64,000 nucleotides of DNA from assembly GCF_000814765.1 (NCBI RefSeq), contig NZ_JWIC01000006.1, forward strand, positions 310,001-374,000, written 5' to 3'. This document shows positions 51,953 through 59,476 of the stretch, in pieces (the first letter of the stretch is position 1; every line of letters begins with the position of its first letter). Source of the stretch: Pseudoalteromonas luteoviolacea (GTDB lineage: Bacteria > Pseudomonadota > Gammaproteobacteria > Enterobacterales > Alteromonadaceae). The translations under genes were made by a program, and so were the position numbers. The notes under the pieces are model-generated. The model had not been told where the DNA came from and did not search any database. It saw nothing but the letters and a program-made list of their open reading frames with translations.

Positions 51953-53689
51953 ATGCAACAGTCTGGAAAGCAAATATATAAAAGGCTTTTGGCTTACACT
52001 TACGAATTTAAAGCAGCGTCTTTGTTTGCGATAATTGGCATGCTCGGTTATGCCGCAATGGATGCACTGTTCATACAGTTAATGAAACCTTTTATGGATG
52101 ATGGCTTAACGCAAGGTAATCAAGAAGTTCTGGCAATGGCCCCAATCGTTGTTATTCTTTTGGTTTTGGGTCGAGGTGTATTTAACTATATGTCCTCATA
52201 CTGTTTAAGTTACGTTGGCTCTCAAGTTGTTAGAAAATTACGACAGCAGCTCTATGAGCATATGCTGTTTATGCCAGTCTCATTTCACGACAAACATTCC
52301 AATGGAGAGTTGGTTTCAAAAATTACTTTTGATACAGAGCAAGTACAGCAAGCTGTCACGCGCGCGCTTCAAGTGGCAATCAGAGAAGGGGCATTTGTCG
52401 TCTTCTTACTGTGGGGCATGTTTGCAATTAGCTGGAAGTTGTCATTGTTATTTTTAGTGATTGTGCCATTTGTAGCCATTGTTGTGAGTGTCGTTTCTAA
52501 ACGTTTCAGAAAAATTTCAAAAAGTATTCAGGATGCCATGGGTGCAGTGACAAGAGGCTCAGAGCAGATGCTTTCTGGTCACAAAGAAATTCATGGTTTT
52601 GGTGGTCAGGATAAAGAAATCGCGCAATTTGCCAAAGTGAATAACCACAATCGTCAACAACGTGTGAAAATGGATGCGACGAGGGCTTTGAGTGTTTCTG
52701 TCATACAGCTTATTGCAGCCAGTGCGATGGCGGTGGTTTTAGCGATTATTGCTATGCCTGAGGTGCATGAATCATTGACGCCAGGCGTTGTCGCTTCATT
52801 GATCACGGCAATGGTCATGATGTTACGCCCTTTGAAGCAATTGGCAAATGTAAACAGTGATTTTCAACGCGGTATTGCTGCTGCCAAGAGCATTTTTGAA
52901 GTGCTTGATGAAGAGAAGGAGAAGGATACTGGGACGCACACTGTGGAAACCGTCACTGGCGCTATTTCCGTAAAAGGTGTCACGTTTACGTATCCAACAA
53001 AAGACGAGCCAGTTATCGAAAACCTTTCGATTGAGATCCCCGCAGGTAAGAGCATAGCACTAGTGGGCCGCAGTGGCTCTGGTAAGTCGACACTGTCAAG
53101 TTTATTACCGAGGTTTTATGACTTAGATAGCGGCTCCATCACACTCGACGGCGTAGAGCTGAGCGAATACACTTTAGCCAGCCTTAGAAATCAATTTGCG
53201 CTTGTCTCTCAGCACGTCACTTTGTTCAATGATACGATTGCAAATAACATCATGTACGGCTTAGATGAAAAGCTCAGTGAAGCTGAATTAATTGACGTTG
53301 CTAAAAAAGCGCATGTTTGGGAATTTGTTAAAGATTTACCACAAGGTTTAGACACTGAAGTCGGTGAGAATGGTGTGATGCTTTCTGGTGGCCAAAGACA
53401 GCGTATAGCGATAGCCCGTGCCATCGTTAAAGATGCGCCAGTATTGATACTAGATGAAGCTACATCGGCGCTGGACACTGAGTCTGAGCGCTTGATCCAA
53501 GAAGAACTAGATAAATTAATGGTGAATAAGACTTCCATTGTGATTGCACATCGATTGTCAACCATCGAAAAATCAGATCAAATTTATGTACTAGACAAAG
53601 GTCGTGTACTTGAGCAAGGGAAACATGAAGATCTACTCGCCAATGATGGTGCTTACTCTGCACTGTGTAAGATGCAATATGGTGAATGA
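51953..53689 (+). CDS. msbA: Lipid A export ATP-binding/permease MsbA
   Basis: A 578-residue half-transporter flipping core lipid A across the inner membrane. The N-terminal six-helix domain (about 20-310) is followed by an ATPase domain with GRSGSGKST (about 371-379), a Q-loop, LSGGQRQRIAIARAI and VLILDEATSALD. Length is near E. coli (582). The stop overlaps lpxK as ATGA. The msbA-lpxK-ycaR-kdsB order matches E. coli. Confidence 0.95.
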   Translation: MQQSGKQIYKRLLAYTYEFKAASLFAIIGMLGYAAMDALFIQLMKPFMDDGLTQGNQEVLAMAPIVVILLVLGRGVFNYMSSYCLSYVGSQVVRKLRQQLYEHMLFMPVSFHDKHSNGELVSKITFDTEQVQQAVTRALQVAIREGAFVVFLLWGMFAISWKLSLLFLVIVPFVAIVVSVVSKRFRKISKSIQDAMGAVTRGSEQMLSGHKEIHGFGGQDKEIAQFAKVNNHNRQQRVKMDATRALSVSVIQLIAASAMAVVLAIIAMPEVHESLTPGVVASLITAMVMMLRPLKQLANVNSDFQRGIAAAKSIFEVLDEEKEKDTGTHTVETVTGAISVKGVTFTYPTKDEPVIENLSIEIPAGKSIALVGRSGSGKSTLSSLLPRFYDLDSGSITLDGVELSEYTLASLRNQFALVSQHVTLFNDTIANNIMYGLDEKLSEAELIDVAKKAHVWEFVKDLPQGLDTEVGENGVMLSGGQRQRIAIARAIVKDAPVLILDEATSALDTESERLIQEELDKLMVNKTSIVIAHRLSTIEKSDQIYVLDKGRVLEQGKHEDLLANDGAYSALCKMQYGE

Positions 53690-54675
53690 CAATGAGAAAA
53701 ATAGAACAAAGTTGGTATAAGCCAATGAGTTTAATCAATGTTGTACTGTTACCATTGAGCGCATTGTTTTGGCTTGTAAGCTCCACTAGACGTTTGTTGT
53801 TTCGTGTCGGTATAAAATCAGCATATAAGGCGTCTGTACCAGTCATGATTGTTGGCAACATTGGTATTGGAGGCAACGGCAAAACACCATTTGTACTTTG
53901 GCTAGTGCCTTATTTACAATCACTTGGCTTGAAAGTGGCAGTTATTAGCCGAGGGTATGGTGCAAAACCGCCTCATACTCCTTACCACGTTACAGATGAC
54001 AGTACTGCGCAGCAAGCTGGAGATGAACCGCTGTTAATTTATAAGCGATTGGGTTGTGACGTGGTCATAGGTGGTGACCGCAAAGCAAGCATTGAGTACC
54101 TTATCGCACACAATGAACCTGATATCATCGTGAGTGATGACGGCTTGCAACATTACCAGCTCGATAGAGATATTGAGATATGTATAGTTGATAATGAGCG
54201 TCGTTTTGGCAATGGTTTTTTGTTACCTGCAGGGCCACTGAGAGAGACTCCCAAGCGTTTGAAGTCAGTTGATCTGACGGTGTTCAATGGTTCAATTAAA
54301 GAAGATGGGTACTCACTCAATACAACCGGTATTTACAGTGTGAAAACAGGCGCACGAGTGACACAATTTGAACCCAAAGGCATTGCCGTGAGTGCGATAG
54401 GCAACCCGTCGCGTTTCGAGAAGTCGCTGAGTGTAAATGGGGTGACAATCACACAAAGCAAACATTTTGCTGATCATCACATGTTCACTGAACAAGACTT
54501 TGAGATATACAACAAAAGCAACGTTTTTATGACAGAAAAAGACGCGGTAAAGTGCCAGTCTTTTGCAAAAGACAATTGGTATTTCTTGCGCGTAGACGCT
54601 GTTCCGTCAGAGAGGCTTGTAAGCAAGCTTCACAACTTATTAGATAAAAAGGGGATTATTACCCATGGCGTTTGA
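53686..54675 (+). CDS. lpxK: Tetraacyldisaccharide 4'-kinase LpxK
   Basis: A 329-residue inner-membrane kinase that phosphorylates the lipid A precursor. An N-terminal helix (about 16-34) anchors it. The P-loop [12 protein letters not shown] (57-68) and [20 protein letters not shown] are family signatures. ATGA coupling to msbA fixes the start. Eleven bases at its end overlap ycaR. Confidence 0.95.
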   Translation: MTMRKIEQSWYKPMSLINVVLLPLSALFWLVSSTRRLLFRVGIKSAYKASVPVMIVGNIGIGGNGKTPFVLWLVPYLQSLGLKVAVISRGYGAKPPHTPYHVTDDSTAQQAGDEPLLIYKRLGCDVVIGGDRKASIEYLIAHNEPDIIVSDDGLQHYQLDRDIEICIVDNERRFGNGFLLPAGPLRETPKRLKSVDLTVFNGSIKEDGYSLNTTGIYSVKTGARVTQFEPKGIAVSAIGNPSRFEKSLSVNGVTITQSKHFADHHMFTEQDFEIYNKSNVFMTEKDAVKCQSFAKDNWYFLRVDAVPSERLVSKLHNLLDKKGIITHGV

Positions 54676-54862
54676 TACAAAATTACTTGAAATCATTGCG
54701 TGTCCAGTATGCAAGGGCAAATTGGTATACGACAAAGACAATAAAGAGCTGATTAGCACAGCGGCTAAACTTGCCTATCCAGTTAGGGATGATATTCCAG
54801 TTTTGCTAGAAAATGAGGCAAGAGAATTATCTCTTGAAGAGGTAGAAAAGTGGAATTCATAG
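54665..54862 (+). CDS. ycaR: Trm112-like zinc-binding protein YcaR
   Basis: A 65-residue protein with one CPVC motif ([11 protein letters not shown]) near the start and [15 protein letters not shown], as in bacterial Trm112-family YcaR. It lies between lpxK and kdsB as in E. coli, overlapping both genes by about 11-13 bases. Its molecular role is not settled. Confidence 0.9.
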   Translation: MAFDTKLLEIIACPVCKGKLVYDKDNKELISTAAKLAYPVRDDIPVLLENEARELSLEEVEKWNS

Positions 54863-55605
54863 TTGTCATACCTGCAAGGTATGCATCAACACGTTTGCCT
54901 GGTAAACCGCTGGTCGATATCTGTGGTAGATCAATGATCCAAAGGGTTTTTGAGCAAGCACAAAAATCAGGCGCAAAAGCGGTTTACATCGCGACTGATC
55001 ACCCGCTGGTTTTTGATGAAGCAAAGCGTTTTACCGATAACGTATTAATGACCCGTGAAGATCATCAATCAGGTACCGAGCGCCTTGCTGAAGTGGTTGA
55101 ACTTCTCAATTTAGATGACGATACATTAATGGTGAATGTGCAAGGTGATGAACCTTTGCTCGAACCAGAAAATATCTCTCAAGTAGCGGAGTTACTGTTC
55201 AACTCTTCTGCGCCTATGGCAACATTGAGCGTTGATATTGAAGATGTGGAAGAAGTACTTAACCCCAATGCTGTGAAAGTAGTTAGCGATATTAAGAATA
55301 ATGCGTTGTACTTTTCTCGCTCACCGATCCCTTTTCAGCGTGACAGCATGATGACTTTGGATAAAGACAGTATTCCACTTGCACACTTTAAGCGTCATGT
55401 GGGGATTTATGCTTATCGCGCTGGGTTTATAAAAACCTATCTGGATTTGAGTGTATCGCCACTGGAAGTGCAAGAGTCTTTAGAGCAGCTTCGAGTGCTC
55501 TATCATGGCCACTCAATCAAAGTGACCAAAGCGTGTAAACCTGTACATGCAGGCGTTGATACACCTGAAGACTTAAACCGAGTGATTGAGTTTTTAAATG
55601 GCTGA
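54850..55605 (+). CDS. kdsB: CMP-Kdo synthetase
   Basis: A 251-residue cytidylyltransferase that activates Kdo for LPS inner-core assembly. It starts [20 protein letters not shown], the nucleotide-binding signature, and has [11 protein letters not shown] and [11 protein letters not shown]. The start is GTG 54850, inside the end of ycaR. The stop overlaps the next gene by 8 bases. Confidence 0.95.
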   Translation: MEFIVVIPARYASTRLPGKPLVDICGRSMIQRVFEQAQKSGAKAVYIATDHPLVFDEAKRFTDNVLMTREDHQSGTERLAEVVELLNLDDDTLMVNVQGDEPLLEPENISQVAELLFNSSAPMATLSVDIEDVEEVLNPNAVKVVSDIKNNALYFSRSPIPFQRDSMMTLDKDSIPLAHFKRHVGIYAYRAGFIKTYLDLSVSPLEVQESLEQLRVLYHGHSIKVTKACKPVHAGVDTPEDLNRVIEFLNG

Positions 55606-56263
55606 TATCAAAGTCATTGCGCAGCATGAAGATTTTGTTGTTGCTTATAAGCCTTGTGGTATCAGTTTTCATAGCGAAGAGCAAGCTGGGTTTGTCGCTT
55701 TGTTGGAGCAACAGTTGGAGATTAGTTTATTTCCAGTGCACAGATTGGATAAGGTCACATCTGGCTTATTGGTGTTGGCAAAATCTAGTCAAGCGGCTGC
55801 TAAACTAACAGAACTGTTCACAAGTCGCGAGGTAGATAAATATTATCTCGCGCTGATTTCAGATAAGCCCAAGAAAAAACAAGGGTGGATAAAAGGCGAT
55901 ATGGCCAAGTCTCGGCGTGGCACATATAAACTTTTAAAAAGCCAAGAAAACCCAGCGATAACCCGGTTTTATTCTATAAGCATTGAACCAGGTCTAAGGG
56001 CATGTTTACTGAAGCCGTACAGTGGTAAAACTCATCAATTACGAGTTGCCCTGAAAAGTCTGTCAGCGCCGATTTTAGGTGATGATAGCTATGGTGGTAA
56101 ACAGTCCGATAGAGTATATTTACACGCGTATTATCTCTCGTTTAATTGGAATGACAAGCGTGTGGTTTTTAGTATTGAGCCTGAAGAAGGCACTAAATTC
56201 ATGCAATTAATTGAGCATGAAGTATTTTTATCATGGCGTCAGCCTGAGCAGTTAGAGTGGTAA
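55598..56263 (+). CDS. RluA-family pseudouridine synthase
   Basis: A 221-residue RNA pseudouridine synthase. The catalytic motif HRLDKVTSGLLVL (48-60, Asp51) and the later LLKPYSGKTHQLRVALKSL with GDDSYGG match the RluA/RsuA-type fold without an N-terminal S4 domain. The short length and sequence suggest the TIGR01621-like subgroup or a TruC/RluA relative; the target RNA site cannot be assigned. It overlaps kdsB by 8 bases and ends 1 base before tcdA. Confidence 0.85.
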   Translation: MADIKVIAQHEDFVVAYKPCGISFHSEEQAGFVALLEQQLEISLFPVHRLDKVTSGLLVLAKSSQAAAKLTELFTSREVDKYYLALISDKPKKKQGWIKGDMAKSRRGTYKLLKSQENPAITRFYSISIEPGLRACLLKPYSGKTHQLRVALKSLSAPILGDDSYGGKQSDRVYLHAYYLSFNWNDKRVVFSIEPEEGTKFMQLIEHEVFLSWRQPEQLEW

Positions 56264-56264
56264 T

Positions 56265-57062
56265 ATGACAGATCAAGATACGTCACTTCGATTTGGTGGC
56301 ATCGGCAGATTATATGGTGACCAACAATTAGCATGGTTAAGTGACGCGCATTTTTGCGTCATAGGCATCGGTGGTGTGGGCAGCTGGGCTGCTGAAGCAT
56401 TAGCAAGAACTGGTATCGGACATATTACACTGATCGATCTTGACGATATTTGTGTGACGAATATCAACCGTCAATTACACGCAGTGACGCAAACAGTGGG
56501 TGAAATTAAAGCAGAGGCAATGAAATCTCGTCTTGAAAGCATCAATCCAAATGGTCAGGTCACTGTAATTGACGATTTTATTACGCAAGAAAATATCAAA
56601 GAGTACATTCAAGGCTTTGATTATGTGATTGATTGTATTGATGCTGTAAAAGAGAAAGCGGCACTGATAGCGCATTGTAAGCGTAACAAAATTCCCGTCA
56701 TCACAACTGGGGGCGCGGGTGGACAAACTGACCCCAGTCAGATTAGTTTTGGGGATGTTGCTAAAACAACTCATGATCCGCTACTTGCTAAAGTACGATA
56801 TTTATTGCGCAAGCAATATAACTTTACCACTAACCCGAAGCGCAAGTTTGCCGTAGATTGCGTGTATTCTACAGAGCAACTTGTATACCCAACAGGGGAT
56901 GGTGAAGTGTGCAAAGCGAAACAACAAGCTGATGGCAGTAAAAATATGGATTGTGCGACAGGCTTTGGTTCGGCAACCATGGTGACTGGCAGTTTTGGTT
57001 TTTTTGCCGCAGCAAAATCTATACGAAAATACTTAGATAAAAAAGCGCGAGCAAGTAAGTAG
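56265..57062 (+). CDS. tcdA: tRNA threonylcarbamoyladenosine dehydratase TcdA (CsdL)
   Basis: A 265-residue E1-like enzyme that cyclises t6A37 to ct6A in tRNAs, using ATP. It has VIGIGGVGSWAAEALARTG (33-51), LIDLDDICVTNINRQLHA and TTGGAGGQTDPSQI, matching YgdL/TcdA. It converges on csdE, whose partner CsdA feeds this pathway. Established in E. coli: CsdA-CsdE-CsdL work together. Confidence 0.93.
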   Translation: MTDQDTSLRFGGIGRLYGDQQLAWLSDAHFCVIGIGGVGSWAAEALARTGIGHITLIDLDDICVTNINRQLHAVTQTVGEIKAEAMKSRLESINPNGQVTVIDDFITQENIKEYIQGFDYVIDCIDAVKEKAALIAHCKRNKIPVITTGGAGGQTDPSQISFGDVAKTTHDPLLAKVRYLLRKQYNFTTNPKRKFAVDCVYSTEQLVYPTGDGEVCKAKQQADGSKNMDCATGFGSATMVTGSFGFFAAAKSIRKYLDKKARASK

Positions 57063-57083
57063 CTCCAATTACTGGAGCTTATT
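57061..57083. terminator. Convergent hairpin between tcdA and csdE
   Basis: AGCTCCA / TGGAGCT with a 5-nt loop. It begins at the tcdA stop and overlaps the csdE stop, with a short T-rich tail on the plus strand. Confidence 0.65.
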
Positions 57084-57476
57084 TACCTGCTGTTGAATAC
57101 GTTCGACAATCGCTTTGACACCATTACCTCTCGATGGGCTTAAATGTTTAATTAGGCCCATGTCTTCAAATAGCAGATAAGCGTCGATGTCTTTTGCTTC
57201 GTTTGGTAATGTATGGTTGTAGCAGGCCAGAATAATCGCCAATAATCCTTTTACGATACGCGTATCTGAGTCAGCAATAAGCACGAGTCGTTGTAAAGAC
57301 TCGTCTAGGTCAATGTGTAGCCATACGTTGCTTTCGCAGCCTTTTACAAGCGCCTCAGAGGTCTTCAGCGGCTCTGGCAAATTTGGTAGTTGTTTACCAA
57401 GTAACATGATTTCACGGTATTTTGCTTGCCAGCCAGATAAACTGTTTAGCTTTTCTTGGATTTGATTGATATCCAT
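57069..57476 (-). CDS. csdE: Sulfur acceptor protein CsdE (SufE family)
   Basis: A 135-residue SufE-like protein that accepts sulfur from CsdA. The sulfur-carrying cysteine is in SEALVKGCESNVWL (C47). LLAIILACYNHTLP and FEDMGLIKHLSPSRGNG are typical. It is slightly shorter at the N-terminus than E. coli CsdE. Its ATG overlaps the csdA stop by one base, so the two are coupled. Confidence 0.92.
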   Translation of the reverse strand: MDINQIQEKLNSLSGWQAKYREIMLLGKQLPNLPEPLKTSEALVKGCESNVWLHIDLDESLQRLVLIADSDTRIVKGLLAIILACYNHTLPNEAKDIDAYLLFEDMGLIKHLSPSRGNGVKAIVERIQQQVNKLQ

Positions 57477-58687
57477 TATTCTTCCAACATCTCAATGGTT
57501 TCTAGAAGTGCACTGATAAAAGTGTCTATGTCTTGCTTATTATTATAAAACGCAAGACTTACGCGAATTGTGCCGGGAATATTTAAATGTGTCATTAAAG
57601 GCTGTGTGCAGTGATGGCCACTTCTTACCGCGACGCCGTAGGTGTTTAATAGGGTAGCGATGTCAAAGTGATGCTCGTCTTTATAAGTAAAACTGACAAC
57701 ACCGATATTATGTGTTGTGTCGCCCCAAATTTTAACCCCTTCGACATCTTGTAGGCGGGATACCAAGTATTGATACAAAGTATGCTCGTGCTCAATTAAC
57801 GCATCTCGTTCAATATTATTTAAATAATCAAGTGCAGCACCAAAGCCGAGGACACCGCTGATATTAGGTGTACCGGGCTCAAACTTTTCAGGTGCCTGTC
57901 TAAAAGTTGTGCCTGAAAAGCTAACTGTGTCAATCATCTCGCCACCGGTTTGGTAGACAGGCAAGCTATTGAGCAGATCAAAGCGACCGAATAGGCCACC
58001 AAGTCCCGTTGGCCCAAGCGCTTTATGAGCTGAAAACACGAAAAAATCACAATCAAGTTGTGTTAAGTCTGGCTTTAAATGCATAAATGATTGGGCACCA
58101 TCAACGACAGTGATTGTTGAATAGGATTTTGATGCTTCAATCAATGATTTGACGTCATGAATATTGCCCAGCGCATTTGATGCATGGCAAATACTTAAAA
58201 TAGTCGGTTTAACCTCGTGTATGAGCTCAATAGACGCAGTGTGATCTAGCACCCCATCTTTTGACGCGGGTAGAACAACGATTTTAGCACCTGTTCTGGC
58301 GGCTGCTTGTTGCCAAGGCACAATATTGGCGTGATGCTCAAAAGGGGAGAGTACAATGACATCATCTTCAGTTAACTTTTCTGATAGACCGTGGGCGACT
58401 AAATTAAGTGAATCGGTTGCTCCTTTGGTCCACACAATCTCATTTCTATGAACATTCAAGTATTGAGCAAGTTTGTCGCGTACCGCTTCATATTTTGTGG
58501 TTGCATCAGCACTAAGCGTGTGTGCTCCGCGGTGTACATTGGCATTTTCGAGCTGATAAAAATGGCTTACAGCATCAATTACACTCTGTGGCTTTTGTGT
58601 AGTGGCAGCAGAATCAAAATAACACAGCGGCTGCTCATCCACTAATTGGTGTAATAAAGGAAAGTCTTTGCGAAGTTGCTCAATCAA
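57476..58687 (-). CDS. csdA: Cysteine desulfurase CsdA (group II)
   Basis: A 403-residue PLP enzyme taking sulfur from cysteine. It has the PLP lysine in FSAHKALGPTGLGG (K222) and the active cysteine in VRSGHHCTQPLM (C360), the SufS/CsdA-type arrangement. VVDGAQSFMH is the other PLP contact. The adjacent csdE, not the suf operon, supports CsdA over SufS. Confidence 0.93.
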   Translation of the reverse strand: MIEQLRKDFPLLHQLVDEQPLCYFDSAATTQKPQSVIDAVSHFYQLENANVHRGAHTLSADATTKYEAVRDKLAQYLNVHRNEIVWTKGATDSLNLVAHGLSEKLTEDDVIVLSPFEHHANIVPWQQAAARTGAKIVVLPASKDGVLDHTASIELIHEVKPTILSICHASNALGNIHDVKSLIEASKSYSTITVVDGAQSFMHLKPDLTQLDCDFFVFSAHKALGPTGLGGLFGRFDLLNSLPVYQTGGEMIDTVSFSGTTFRQAPEKFEPGTPNISGVLGFGAALDYLNNIERDALIEHEHTLYQYLVSRLQDVEGVKIWGDTTHNIGVVSFTYKDEHHFDIATLLNTYGVAVRSGHHCTQPLMTHLNIPGTIRVSLAFYNNKQDIDTFISALLETIEMLEE

Positions 58688-58782
58688 GATAGTTGCTCAT
58701 TAAGAACCGGAAACCGCCGAATTTTACCTAATTGAAATTCCCTTGCAAGTCTGAACAATTAAATCAGGTGGGTAAATTGAAA

Positions 58783-58803
58783 AAGGCAGCTTGTTGCTGC
58801 CTT
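58783..58803 (-). terminator. Terminator of the DUF4136 lipoprotein gene
   Basis: On minus, AAGGCAGC / GCTGCCTT with a 5-nt loop is followed by a T-rich tail (TTTCAATTT), 11 bases after the stop. Confidence 0.75.
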
Positions 58804-58813
58804 AATTGTGCCT

Positions 58814-59368
58814 TTAGTGCTCAACCTTTGGAGGGAAGTTGGCGAGAATATCTTTGACGGTATTATTAACCGACTCGGTGCGTTTTTCAGGCGATTGCTT
58901 TTTGCGTAAGCGACCTTCTTTTGCGCCGCGCCAAACCAGTTGATTTGACGCACTGTCGATAATATCAATAACCAAAGTACCTACTTCGTATTCGCGTGCT
59001 TGTGTTTGAGTATGCCAGCCTACGCCCCAGTAGTTCCAACGTGCGGAATAGCTGGTATTAAAAGTATCCACGTCAAGCTTTGTATCTACTGCCGCGTGGA
59101 AGTTTACCATCACATCTGCTTTAGCACCTTCTACAAGGGTGATACCGTGCTGCGCCATTTCAGAGATAATTGCATTGCGAACGCGCTTTTCCATCAGCTC
59201 ACTGATTTGGTAATTGTCTGCACCCTTATCAAAATTGGCAGTATCGGGAGACCACGAAAAAGTTTTGTAATTGGCAAACTCGACAGATTTGTCATAGTCC
59301 CAGTCAGGGGTGTTAGAACAAGCACTTAATACAATTAAACTTAGCGCTACGAGCAGGTTACGAGTCAT
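58814..59368 (-). CDS. DUF4136 lipoprotein
   Basis: A 184-residue lipoprotein with signal LLVALSLIVLSAC (Cys17). The mature protein opens with DYDKSVEFANYKTFSWSPD and later has LVIDIIDSASNQLVWRGAKEG, as in DUF4136 proteins of unknown role. An AAGGAG RBS precedes the ATG. It stands alone, with its own terminator. Confidence 0.85.
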   Translation of the reverse strand: MTRNLLVALSLIVLSACSNTPDWDYDKSVEFANYKTFSWSPDTANFDKGADNYQISELMEKRVRNAIISEMAQHGITLVEGAKADVMVNFHAAVDTKLDVDTFNTSYSARWNYWGVGWHTQTQAREYEVGTLVIDIIDSASNQLVWRGAKEGRLRKKQSPEKRTESVNNTVKDILANFPPKVEH

Positions 59369-59406
59369 TTTTTACTCCTTAATTAAGGCCTAAAGCCTTG
59401 TAATAC

Positions 59407-59460
59407 TAACTGGACCTAAGTCGATAAGCAAAGATGCAAATAAACTCTATAGTCCAGTTA
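59407..59460. repeat. Spaced inverted repeat between mksB and the DUF4136 gene
   Basis: TAACTGGAC (59407-59415) and GTCCAGTTA (59452-59460), perfect 9-bp arms 36 bp apart, just upstream of the DUF4136 start on the minus strand. No T-run follows on minus. The core AACTGGAC also appears in the 32849-32878 hairpin. A regulatory role is not shown. Confidence 0.35.
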
Positions 59461-59476
59461 ATAAGACCATTTTTAA

